From positions 14,883,835-14,947,834 of the forward strand of contig NC_003076.8 of assembly GCF_000001735.4 (NCBI RefSeq): DNA of 64,000 bases, written 5' to 3'. The position numbers and the translations under genes are program-made. This stretch comes from Arabidopsis thaliana (lineage: Eukaryota > Streptophyta > Magnoliopsida > Brassicales > Brassicaceae). This document shows, piece by piece, positions 35,266-46,500 of the stretch. The notes beneath the pieces were generated by a model. The model had not been told where the DNA came from. It saw only the letters and a list, made by a program, of their open reading frames with translations, and did no database searches. Position 1 is the first letter of the stretch, and every line of letters starts with the position of its first letter.

Positions 35266-35958
35266 TTAGCGTCGGCCGGTACGCATATTGACACTCGTCG
35301 GTGCAACCTTCTTTGTTCTTGGACCAACCCGATGATATGCCCCAAGATCCACGTCATCACTTCTTCCACAAACCGTCCTTGGAGCCATCATAATCATTCC
35401 TTTCCACAAATTTCTAATGCTCATTTTTTTCACCAACCCATTCTCTTGCTTACTATCATATTCAAGCTTCTTCTGCAACATATTATGATCATAATGTTGA
35501 CCATGATCATTCCAGAAACCAATAGTTGGTAACGAACCCTCATCAATCCTCTTAGAGATGCTCTTGATCTCATAAGAATCAAGAAGACTAGACAACTTGG
35601 TTTCTTGATCTCCACGCAAAAAATGATTAGAGTGTGGTTTAGAAACCTTATTCTCGGAGAGGATCATGGTCTTGTTGGCCTCGAGCTTATACCGCGAAGG
35701 TCGAGGTGTTCTTATGGCTCTTTTCGAGAGATCGAACTCTCTCATCATCGGCTTTCCTTCGTGTCTTTGGTACCAAGCCCACGCCGCAGCTTTCACTGTC
35801 GCCAGCTCATCATCTCCTCCTCCTCCTCTTCCTCCTCCTCCTCCGGCAAAGAGCGTCGGTGACCATCTCTTCTTTCTACTATTGTTACGGCTTCTGGTGA
35901 TGCTCTTCTTCTCGGACATAATTGGTGTTGAAATGTAGTAGTTGGCGAATGGAAGCAT
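35266..35958 (-). CDS. Plant-specific basic protein of unknown function (230 aa)
   Basis: A single-exon frame on the minus strand. The first ATG at 35958 gives 230 residues, and a second in-frame ATG at 35919 (MSEKKSITRSRN) is an equally plausible start giving 217. The N-terminal part is basic with a Gly-rich run (FAGGGGGRGGGGDDE), then a conserved-looking patch VKAAAWAWYQRHEGKP, and several basic and polar stretches. No transmembrane helix, zinc finger or enzyme motif is visible. The AAWAWYQR patch is shared by a small group of plant proteins of unknown role, as I recall. The locus matches AT5G37550 in order. The protein is probably soluble, and nuclear location is possible from the basic segments but not demonstrated. 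Confidence 0.8.
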   Translation of the reverse strand: MLPFANYYISTPIMSEKKSITRSRNNSRKKRWSPTLFAGGGGGRGGGGDDELATVKAAAWAWYQRHEGKPMMREFDLSKRAIRTPRPSRYKLEANKTMILSENKVSKPHSNHFLRGDQETKLSSLLDSYEIKSISKRIDEGSLPTIGFWNDHGQHYDHNMLQKKLEYDSKQENGLVKKMSIRNLWKGMIMMAPRTVCGRSDDVDLGAYHRVGPRTKKVAPTSVNMRTGRR

Positions 35959-38109
35959 CGTTCATTGATTATAATGTTTTTTGGGTTTGTGGAATTTGGA
36001 GTGGACACGTTAATAGAGGGAAATGCTTAGAAAGAAAAAAAGAAAGAATCATAAATATATAAATACGCGTGTTGCCAAAATAAAAATTAATAAATACGCG
36101 TATGTGAAAATGATTTGATAAAATGAGAAAAAGAGTATTATTATTAGTAGTTGTTGTTGCTCTTGCTTTTGGGTCCATTGGTGGATACAACAATTATTCC
36201 GTAGGAAAAGTGTTGTATTTTTGTAGTTGGACGCACAATCTACATTTCTTATATATTCTTTTTGTACCTTAGTTTATTTTTTCAATATTTTTCTTTCAAT
36301 GAAATAATATGTACGTAGAATGTTGTGTTGAGGAGGATTCAACTCATTGGAACAAAAAATTGGTGAAACCGCTTCTCATTATATCGATATATCATATATG
36401 GATTGTTCTATGACTTGGTCTTATTTTAATTCTGATGAAAAAATTGGGATGATGCATTGGAACAAAAGCATAGTTGTGGGAACATGCGAGGCTGTTGGAA
36501 AAAGAAAGAGAATGTTGGTGTATGAATCGATTAAACACTATAAAGGAAAGGTGATATGAATTATTGATATCAATATTTTATAAACACTATAATCAAAATA
36601 ACATTAACCTAACATGATCAATATTGGATGAAGTAACTTTACTTCTATTCTCCTAACAACAACCTAATTCAACCCTCACAAATTGATGTACCATAAACAA
36701 TATCATGTGATACTCCATTTTTAAACAGTATCAGACTTTTAGGAATAAATCTACTAAATTGTCACCCAAATTAGTTTTCTATATTGAAATTAAACCATTT
36801 GAGATAATGGTTGTTATCTTATGTGAAGAGTCTGAATACATCAAATAGTTTTAGTATATTACTTCTATGTTAGAATAAAGTGTTTGGAGTTGTATTAAAA
36901 AAACAAAAAAAACTCGTAGAGAGTCTCTTTCCGTTATAGACCAAAAGCATCATTATAGTAAATGCCCACAGTTAGCCTATTTAGGTTCTTGGAACGAATC
37001 CACCACTTCAAATTGCTGAATTTCAAAAGGTATTTTTTTGCAAGCGTTTACTACAGTTCCATGTTGTTAAAAAAATCACATAAACAACAGATAAAATAAT
37101 TCTTTTGTATCAAACCCCACATATTAAGGTTATTCTCCATCAATATCATGATGTTAATCCAAACTAAAAAAGGCAAAATACGAACATAAGTTTTATCAAT
37201 GCGAAATATTTATGAATTCAAATACATTTGTCATATTACTTGAGTTTTTGGTGATGAACCAGATGCATGAACTAATAATTATTTTATTATGAAATTAATT
37301 ATGTTTTTGAATATTATGTAGTACTTTGTTTATTTATTATTAATTGTATTTAATTTTTTTAATCATTTTGTTAATAAGATAATTTTTTGTCTTTTTATAA
37401 ATTTTATAATTATAAATTATATTTATCTGAGTCATTTTTTTTATTTATTCGATGTCCCATCCGCTCGCTAACAAGTCATAAACTCTTGCAAATATAATAA
37501 TTTTCAACAAGTAAACCAGTTGTTCAAACTGTTTAATAACACGTTTAAAGTAGTCTGGCTTACATGTGTTGCTCAATAGTCTTTTTTCACCCAATCAGAT
37601 TTTTTGAATTTTTAAAAATTTTAAAGGTCGTAAAAATCTAACTGCTTTATTTTTTGTTTTTGTTTTTTTCTTGTTATATTCTTAAAATCATTAAGAGAAA
37701 ACTTTGGAATTGAATGGCAAAAACTTTATATTAGAGGTTTAGATTAAAAATTATTGTAGAGAGTTTAAGTTTACATCAATGGGTCTGACTTAAAAATTTA
37801 AAGGCTTATTTTGTTGGATAAAAAAGAAATGATTACATGAACAACAAAAAAAGAAAAGTTAGATTGTTCGAATTTTACTACTTTAGAAATCAAAAATATC
37901 ATTAGAGCAATATTTAGTAAAAAATCTAGTCAAACATATACATTTATGATCCGTCACAATTTACACGCAAATGACCTTTTAGATTAACCTTTCTTTTAAA
38001 AGACGACTATTGTAGTTAATGAGATTTTATTTTACAATTTCTCAATTCTCCTCTCGTCCTCTATATATAGACTCGATCTTTCTCGATAAAATTTGGATAT
38101 TAAACAATC
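35959..38109. other. Intergenic, AT-rich, no gene supported
   Basis: The left end is the promoter of the minus-strand gene at 35266. A frame ending at 36559 lacks an ATG at its start and has no family match. The right end leads into the RBR gene, with TATATATAG at about 38060-38068 as a candidate TATA box. Confidence 0.4.
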
Positions 38110-39956
38110 ATGGAAAATCATGTTATAAATTGCATTTCTAAAAAACGTCGGATGGATTATGCGGTAACCAAAGATATCCCAAATCGCAAAGGTGAGGGAA
38201 GTTCTAAGGTTGGCCAATCCACCTTTGAGACACAAAGTTGTGTGGATAATGTAGTCTACAAATTGTACTTCAAGGGTTTGGTGAGCGGTGAAACGGCGAC
38301 AGACAAGAAAGCGATTGTGAAAGTTGGGTTTGGAGTCGCGATATGCGACGAGGCGGATAACTTATTCTATGGAATGAATAAATCACTTTATGAAGCTGTG
38401 ATTAACCGCGAAGAAGCAGATATTCTAGCACTAATTACTGGGTTATATGAATCAATTCACCGTGGGGTTAAAAATGTCGTGATTTGTTGCGATGACCGTC
38501 AAATTTACCAAACCGTAAGTTTTTCATAACTTTGTTATTTCTTTGGTTATTTTTGTGAAAACAAGTAGTGCTACTCTGACTTAGATAATGCAAAATATTT
38601 TTTTTTGGAATTTGAGTAGTCCAAGTTTTGGTAGTAATAATGAGTGGTACATTAAGAGAAATGGCCTTGTTTTAGATAGCATATGAAATCTTTTTGTGGT
38701 ATTATGGATTTTTAGATTCGTTGCTTATCTTATTAATTATTTGTATTATTATATTGATACCACCAATCAAAATATTTGTTCATAGTGTTACTTGGAAGGT
38801 GTAGTCCCAAACGATTGATCGTAATGAGAAATAGTATAGTATAAGCCCTCTCGCTTTAGATGGGTTATAAACTAATTGTTGGCTTGTCTCTGAACTTGTA
38901 CTGCAGATAATTGGTAGAGAGAAGCCTCAGCAGAAGAATGTCCATCTTTTGGAAGAAGTCCAACGCCTTAGAGGGAGACTGGCTTCTACTGGAACTGTTT
39001 TGGTTGCGACGCGAGATGATAACTTTGCTCTTAGACTTGCTATAGATGCACTTGTGAAGGCAACACAAGAAAAACCATTGACTTGTTCCATTTGTAGTGA
39101 CAAAACCGACGCTGAGCACATGTTATTGAACGACAAATGCCTTCACCGTCATTGCTTTTCTTGCGTGAAACAGCAAGTGAAAGTGAAGCTTCGTAGCGGA
39201 ATAGTGCCCCCGTGCCTTGAAGATGGATGCAAGTCTGAGCTCACTCTTGAAAGTTGTAGCATGGTTTTGACACCAAAGCTGATTGAGATGTGGAAACGTA
39301 AAATGGAGGAGGACTTAATTCCCGATGCTGAGAAAATCTACTGCCCATATCGAAGCTGCTCAATGTTGATGTCCAAAACCGAGCTTTCAAGAGAAGCCGA
39401 ACAATCCAATGTCCGAGCATGTATCAAATGCTCTGAACTCTTCTGCATTGACTGCAAAGTACCATGGCATTCTGATTTGTCCTGTGCTGATTACAAGAGA
39501 ATTCACTCTGAACGTCTGGTTAATGACATGATGCTTAAGGTTCTGGCAAACGACCAAATGTGGCGTCAATGTTCCGAGTGTAAGCACATGATTGAACTGA
39601 CTGAGGGTTGCAATCACATAACTTGCAGGTAAATATATTGAATCCGACAAAGCTACTTCATATGGATAGTTTTATTTCATAATGTCTTCTTACATTCATT
39701 GTGTAGATGTGGATATGAGTTTTGCTACAGATGTGGGCACAAATGGACTAAGTATCATCATTACAGTTGCCAACTTATGGATAATCGTGAAGATGAAGAA
39801 GATTATAATCTTCATGTTGATGCTGAGGTCAACAATGATGATGATGACGATGAAGATTATGTATTTGATGAAGATTATGAGGAGGATGACGATGATGACG
39901 ACGATGATGATGGCACAACATACAGCTTAGAAGACTTTCGAAGAGAGATTTCGTGA
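38110..39956 (+). CDS. RBR-type E3 ubiquitin ligase with N-terminal RNase H-like domain (458 aa)
   Basis: Exons 38110..38514, 38907..39628 and 39707..39956 join to 458 residues. Residues about 50-135 resemble the RNase H-like (RVT_3) domain found in a plant RBR subgroup (YKLYFKGLVSG, GFGVAICDEADNL, EEADILALITGL, VVICCDD). RING1 starts at Cys195 (CSIC...CLHRHCFSC). An IBR follows (CPYRSCSMLM, CIKCSELFCIDCKVPWH). RING2 is CSECKHMIELTEGCNHITC then CGYEFCYRCG; by analogy with Parkin the ubiquitin-accepting cysteine is Cys370 in EGCNHITC. The tail (about 405-440) is extremely Asp/Glu-rich with a run of nine Asp. RBR ligases pass ubiquitin through a thioester on RING2. I recall AT5G37560. Substrate and nucleic-acid binding are unknown. 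Confidence 0.92.
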
Positions 39957-40659
39957 ATCATCGAGACCAATATATGTTAATCCAAAGAGATTAAATTATG
40001 TCATATGACCAGAGAGATAAGAGCAGATAAACTCCCAGATAATTTTAAGCTTTAAACTATTTTTGTAATGTGCTATATTATTATTTAAGTTTTCTATAGT
40101 TTGAAGGTAATTTACATATAGTGTTGATCTTATTAAGCCAGTTTATAGCCTAGTAGTAATCGACAACGACAAACAGAGTCGGGTACGTAGATATATCATA
40201 ACCAAACTATTTAATCTTTGAAGGTAGATCATAAGCGAATACATTAGTATGTAACAGATCTTTCTCTTATGAATTTTGTCAACAGCCCTCTCACTTCTGA
40301 AATCTGCGTTAACCTACATGTTCAGTACAGAGGATACCTTAGCATTTTGTTACAATCGAAACGACAAATCAGACGACGCAATGAGATCTCTGAGACAACA
40401 AACAAACCATAAATGAAGCTCTTTTCGTCTCGTGAATCATTCTTGGTTATCTATGACCTCCTCAAAGCATCCAACCAGAAAAATAACACAATGGATTTGA
40501 AGCCTGATCATGGTAAACATGTTATCCAACCTCTCCAGCTATGTACCAAAAACAATGATGTTTCAGGCTGGTTCTGTTTAGGTGCTCTTTTGCCTGAACG
40601 TCTTGTTAGGTTAAGCAAAAGTCTTGCATTGACACCGTTAGATGAAACCTGACAAGTGC
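39957..40659. other. Convergent intergenic region
   Basis: Holds the 3' flank of the RBR gene and the 3' flank of the minus-strand PPR gene. A 79-codon plus-strand frame starting with ATG at 40413 ends at 40652, just before the PPR stop, and is treated as unproven. Confidence 0.4.
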
Positions 40660-42312
40660 TTATCGACTTATCCAACTTCGGCCACAAATCTTTGTAATAC
40701 CATTTTCGTTCATTTTGTCCCTAAGATGAGCAACATCCGTCCACCGGTCTAAAGCTGCATAAATATTTGACAGAAGCACGTAACTACCGGCACTTTGTGG
40801 TTCAAGCTCAAAGAGGTGCCTTGCAACTACCTCTGCTATCTCAGTATTCCCATGTAGACTACAACCACCCAAAAGTGAACCCCAAGCACTAGCATGAGCT
40901 TCAAAGGGCATGGATTTGATAAGCTCATAGGCCTCTTTAAGCTTCCCTGTCCGGCTAAGAAGATTCACAATGCATGAATAATGATCAGGAGATGCCAAAA
41001 TAGAATATTTCTTTCGCATTAACTCGAAATACCTCAATCCCTCCTCAACAAGCCTGGATTGGCCACAAACTTTCAATATTACTGTGAAGGCAACTTCATC
41101 AGGAACAATACCTTCGTCTACCATTTTCTCAAACAGTCGAATAGCTTCACTTCCACACCCGTGGATCGCCATTCCTTCCATCATCGAACAATATGAAACA
41201 AGATCTCGCTGAGGCATCTCTTCAAACAACTTAGCTGCTCTGTCCATGTGGCCACACTTGGCATTCATGTCTATCAAAGCAGGTACAACATAATGACTAG
41301 AAAACTTATTCATCCTTTGGTGCAGATAAGAATCAACCTTTTCACATAACTCAAAACAACCCATCTGAGAACAAGCTGACATCAAACCCACCATTATAAA
41401 CTCATCAGGTTTGACATTCTTCGCACACATTTCGCTAAAAACCTTAAAAGCCTCATTCGGCTGACCGTTCTGTGCATAACCCAATATCAAAGCTGACCAT
41501 GCTCTAACATCAACACCCCTCGCTTCCTCAAACAAATCCCTTGCAGAAACCATATCACCACCTTTAGCATACCCATCAATCATAGAGGTATACGAAATTA
41601 TATCTCTCTTAGGCATTTCATCAAACAACTTCTTAGCATTAACCAAATCACCAGATTTAACCAACCCATCAACCAAAGCATTCCAAGATCCCAAATTACG
41701 CTCAGGCATAAGATCAAACATGCTCTTCGCTTCCTCTAACTCCCCAGATTTCACATAGGCAACAACCAAAGCTGTCCAAGAAACAGCATTTCTCTCAGGC
41801 ATTTCCCCAAACACCTTACGTGCACTAAACAAATCCTTACATTTACCATAAAAATCAACAAAACTTGTACCCACAACAACATCTTTATCAAACCCAATTC
41901 TCAAAACTAACCCATGAACCGATGAACCAACACGAACCTGTCCATTGTTAGAACAAACTTTCATAACCAAAGGAAAAGTATACTCATCAGGTCTAGCTAA
42001 ACCTGTTCTCATCATCCGCATTAGAATCGAAACAGTCTCAAAGAAGAGAAACTTATTCGAGTACCCTTTAATCAAATGATTCCAGAGATAAGTTCCAGGA
42101 GAAGGAACACGTTCAAAAACAGAGGAAGAGTAAGAGAGAGACGAAGAAGACGAAGAAGACGAAGAGATGAAGATTGAGATGAGATTCTGGTCTTGTTCAA
42201 GACCTTTGCGGATGATTCGGGCATGGATTTGATTAAGATGAATCTCGGATTTGCAGAGCTTGAAGAGGGTTTCGAGTGAGAGCAAAGAAGGATGAGATAA
42301 TCTCTGGATCAT
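40660..42312 (-). CDS. Pentatricopeptide repeat protein, PLS class with E-type end (550 aa)
   Basis: An intronless minus-strand frame of 550 residues. From about residue 75 onward it is a chain of PPR motifs of alternating length, for example NAVSWTALVVAYVKSGELEE, NLGSWNALVDGLVKSGDL, DIISYTSMIDGYAKGGDM and VRAWSALILGYAQNGQP. It ends with E and E+ like segments (AHASAWGSLLGGCSLHG, SAGSYVLLSNIYAALDRW) and no DYW deaminase domain. PPR proteins bind single RNA sites in mitochondria or plastids, and E-type members usually take part in C-to-U editing with a partner deaminase. A Ser-rich run at about 51-59 (nine Ser) sits in the N-terminal region. Targeting cannot be decided by eye. Locus order fits AT5G37570. 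The start at 42312 is the only ATG giving the full N-terminus. Confidence 0.92.
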   Translation of the reverse strand: MIQRLSHPSLLSLETLFKLCKSEIHLNQIHARIIRKGLEQDQNLISIFISSSSSSSSSLSYSSSVFERVPSPGTYLWNHLIKGYSNKFLFFETVSILMRMMRTGLARPDEYTFPLVMKVCSNNGQVRVGSSVHGLVLRIGFDKDVVVGTSFVDFYGKCKDLFSARKVFGEMPERNAVSWTALVVAYVKSGELEEAKSMFDLMPERNLGSWNALVDGLVKSGDLVNAKKLFDEMPKRDIISYTSMIDGYAKGGDMVSARDLFEEARGVDVRAWSALILGYAQNGQPNEAFKVFSEMCAKNVKPDEFIMVGLMSACSQMGCFELCEKVDSYLHQRMNKFSSHYVVPALIDMNAKCGHMDRAAKLFEEMPQRDLVSYCSMMEGMAIHGCGSEAIRLFEKMVDEGIVPDEVAFTVILKVCGQSRLVEEGLRYFELMRKKYSILASPDHYSCIVNLLSRTGKLKEAYELIKSMPFEAHASAWGSLLGGCSLHGNTEIAEVVARHLFELEPQSAGSYVLLSNIYAALDRWTDVAHLRDKMNENGITKICGRSWISR

Positions 42313-42591
42313 TCGGGATCAAATGGGGCTATTAGGAAACATATGTTTGTATGTAAATTTGTATGCTTTTGTCATAACATGAATCTTGGTGGATTCTAAT
42401 TTGTTAAAGTTTTCGATGAGAATCGATTTTTTGTAGAAGAATTTTGTAAAAGATGAAACCTTGGAGAAGGGTTTAAGGGTTTACAGATGGCAGCTTGAGG
42501 TTTTTATTGGGTTTTCAAAATTGATTGTTAATTTTGTAAATTCGAGATTGTTTATTTAGGAATTGACAAATACCATTTCTCTGTTTGAAAC

Positions 42592-42946
42592 TGTAACACC
42601 CAATTTCAAAAATATAATGGTGCATGCGGAAAGGTTTAAAAGAATTGATTTAACCACCTATATCATCAAAGTGCACATATCTTTTCAGTTAAACATCCCG
42701 ATAGAATTTCAGAATTAAATGTGTTTGGGCTTGAGTAGTTCAAGATGGGTGAACTTCCGGAAAACAATTGTCGGAACCATGCGAGTGAACCCAAAGTATG
42801 GGGAAAGATCATGTGGTGATTTGTAGTTTTGGTAACAAGTCTTTAAAGCCTCTTGGACATGACGCATCGACCGTCAGACAGAGGTGGTGCCCATAAGCCC
42901 GAAAGAGAACGTGGGGCCCACTGGTAGGGGCGGTCGTGACGTTACA
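42592..42946 (+). mobile_element. Solo LTR, Ty3/Gypsy-like, 355 bp
   Basis: The element begins TGTAACACCC and ends GGGGCGGTCGTGACGTTACA, the terminal style of plant Ty3/Gypsy (chromovirus-type) LTRs, with TGTAAC/GTTACA inverted ends. It is flanked by GAAAC on the left (42587-42591) and GAAAT on the right (42947-42951), a near-identical 5-bp target duplication with one mismatch. No internal domain or second LTR is present, so it is a solo LTR left by recombination. It lies about 280 bp upstream of the PPR start codon. Confidence 0.7.
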
Positions 42947-43137
42947 GAAATTTTTAGTTATCGAGGGGTTTTTAGTGTATGAAATAACATATACAGATAA
43001 TTCAATTATCATTTTGTTTGATTCGGTATAGTTTAAATTTTGGTTCATATTCGTTTTCTTAATGTTAAAATACATATTTCTAACTCAAAACCAATTGAAA
43101 ATAAGTGGATTGACCTATTCCTCGAGATAATGTTCAA

Positions 43138-43195
43138 TGAACTATCTCGATGGAATTAGATCTTCCTGAACTATCTCGATGGAATTAGATCTTCC
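43138..43195. repeat. Perfect 29-bp tandem duplication
   Basis: The unit beginning TGAACTATCTCGATGGAATT at 43138-43166 is repeated exactly at 43167-43195. A related CTCGAGATAATGTTCAATGAACTATCTCG context precedes it. Confidence 0.9.
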
Positions 43196-43568
43196 TTTGG
43201 GCCATCAATTAGTGGAGGTGATCGGACCATTTTAGAATATGGGTTTCCAACTAACTTAGTTTTTCCTCTCACCAAGTTAGGGGTTTGATTTAAGGTCATT
43301 TTACAGGAAAGAATCATGCGTTTCTTTAAGTTTATAGATAACATTGTTACTTTCTTAAATAACTGACTTTTATTATTTGTAAATTGTTTTCAGGTTAACT
43401 TGTATAAATCCGTAACAACACACAAAAACCAGAGTAAATATTTCCGGTGAGAAAAGGTCAGTTTTCTCTCTCAGTTCTTCATCCTATAGTCTCAACAGGA
43501 AAACATGATCAATATTCGACATTTTGATCTCTGTAGATAGAGAGATTCTACCGTTTCCTTCACAAGCT

Positions 43569-46500
43569 TTAGCCTGTCTTTTGTGAACGAAGATCGATGT
43601 CAATACGCTTAATTTCTTCCTTGAGCTCTGGTAAAGAAATAGGACTTGCCTTTGAGTTAAGCGTCGTCTCTTTCTTTGCTAATAAAGCTGAGAGATGCTT
43701 AAGACACGAAAGGTATTCTGACTTTACTTCAGAAGAATCTTGCAGCTGAGTTCCATAACCAAACTGCACAAAACAAAGGAAACAAAAATGGAAGAATGAA
43801 AAACATGGAATCAGTGTCCAATGGTTTTTTTTCCCACACTATTAAAATTCATTTTTGTTAGTGACGAATTCTTTGGAGTAGCAAGAGGACAAATAGATAC
43901 TTACATTACATACTAATGAAAGCTGGGATAAGTAAGTTAATTAAGAGTGAAAGATTATTTTCAATAGTGGATCATCCAGAATAATCTCGAGGTTCTAGGT
44001 TCATAAGCCAGATTCATATTTGGAGAAGCTATTAATTGCTTACCTCTTTGTAAGCTGTAACACATTGGAGAAGTGAATCTTCAGCTGCATGCAGATTTTC
44101 TTCCTGCAATGTCAAGAGTCAACAGGTTTACACATGTTTGTTCTTTAGCGTAAAGCATCAATACAAAGTCGACTCAGTGTTCATCGTCGAGTCAAGTACA
44201 TTGAACCTAACGAAATGAGCAGAAAGCTTGTGTCTAAATCTATATAAATTTCCATTTGACGGCAATGAACTCTCGCGTTGGAGGACTAACCTTTGGCTCA
44301 TGGATCTCATTTTTGCTCATCTCCAAAGCTGCAAGACTCTCAAGAGATTGCAGCTGCAACGAATAGAAAAGGTCCCAAACGAATTGTTCTTAAGAGCATA
44401 TAATTCCCAAGTATTGCTTCTATAGAGACTTACCAGTATGACTAAAGCCGCGTGTTCATAATTCCTAAGAGCTGCACTGGATTTTTCGTCTTTCTGCGCT
44501 TTGCTCTTTTGGTTTTTAAGCTTATGCAGAACGTCCTTTGCTATCCTGGTTTACACCAACATTTATTTTGTCACATTTTGATACATGAAGATTAAAAACT
44601 CAAAGATCAACTTAAGCTAAGAAAAGAGAGCTAGTACAGAAAGATATATAGATACCAACCTAGCTGAGTTTTCAAGATAATTCTTTGCTTTTTCTAGTTT
44701 GGATAGAGCTTCACTGTTATCAGTTCTTCTCATCTGACTAGCCTGAAGCATAAATGTCTTTGCGATGTGCAGCAAGTTTCCACCTATCTATCAATCCAGG
44801 AGAGGACATAAGATGAATATCACTCTATTTCCAATATATAGATGAATGTTTTACACAAGAGAGTGAACCTGGATATGTCCTTCTGGAAGTAATTTTTTTC
44901 GGGCATTGAGACACCTAGCAGGAAGATTGTCATAGAGTTAGTTATATACATTTGGGAATCATCATATTACTCTGATAACCTAATCAAGACTTTATGTACG
45001 CACTTTTCAAAAAGTTCTAGAGCTTCTCCCAGCTTCCCAGATAATCGTAAAGTGAGAGCCAATGCTTCAGCTGCAGTTATTGCCTCCATTGAGTTCCATC
45101 CCTGTCATAGATTTTAGCCATTACGAAGTTATAAACTAGAATCATAAACATAATGGATGCAACTAGCTACATCTATGTAAGTGATCTCCTCAACTTATGA
45201 CTGATGTGAAATCAGCAGTTCAAAAGCATAATTAAGCTCGTTTAAGTAAAAAACTATCGTCCCAATTATAGACCTCTATAACTGCACAATATCTGAAAGA
45301 TTTAAACTTGTCTATTCCACCATGCAAATACCAGGAAGTTAGAACATTTTCCTACAGTACTAGATTAGAAAGTTAGAATTTGCAAGGACGAAAAGAGGAT
45401 GCAGCAAAACAGAAGGATTGTAAGATGTTAAATCAACGAAAAAGATTCTTAAACTCGACAGCTAAAGGAAAGTTATGTAAGAAAAAACCACACCTTCGAT
45501 AATTCCATCATGTGCAATAATTTCCTTTGAAGTTTTTCAGCCTCGGCCAGACGATTGGATCGTATATATATCTGAAACAACAGACGAGAATGTAAAATAA
45601 CAGAATTTCTGTGGTTTAGTTCATTGCTTCAAATCAATGCATTGTAAGAATAGAAGGCGACATCCCAATTACAAGTATAGTTTAAGGCAAGAAAACCTGA
45701 GAAAGATATCTCAGTCTCCTGATATATGCCATGGACTCTCCTTGACCACCTTCCTACATCAGAAGACGAAAAATACAATAAAGATGCATCCAATTGACAA
45801 AATAAAACGTCAAGATGGCACAAATATCAGTATTTTTAGGATACCGACATGCCTCAAGTATTTTAAGAGAATCCAGAATAAGAGCTTCCGCATCTGTATT
45901 TTTTCCTAGCATATGTAATACCTGTCGAATATCGGATCATATGTAAGAAGGAAGTTGAAAATCATAGATTCAAATCAGACTTCATGACAGCATGGATGCG
46001 TCATATTAGATGCATTTTATCATATGTCTGACTGGGCGAGAGCTATTATCAAGTTCAGGGTGACAATATGTGGCTAATATGCAAGAATCTTAAGAAAAGA
46101 AGTGTAATATTCATTACAAGTTTAAAGAGCTCATGAAGATTAACAAAATCAAGAAAAATGAGACATGAAAGTACCGTTCCAAGATGATACATTGTCTCTG
46201 CATAATCCGGATGATTATACCCCAGGACTCGTCCTTTCAACTAGATGGGAATCAAAAGAAACAATAAGAAGAGAAATACATACTACCAAGTGCTAAGTGT
46301 GAATTGAAAATAATAAATAGTAATCACCACATCCATACCTTTAAAGCACGCTGCACATGGAGCGATCAGCCAAAAAAATTAAAAAAAAATTATTAGCATC
46401 ACAGAATGTAAATCATTCGACTTTGGTGGCAGTATATCAATAGATAAAGAAAAACATAAAAACAGGCAAACAACACGAATTAACAAGCAGACAAGTACAT

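Noticed and set aside
36347-36559. 70-codon plus-strand frame downstream of the 35266-35958 gene
   Set aside because: It starts at TTG, has no recognised domain, no promoter layout and no splice partners.
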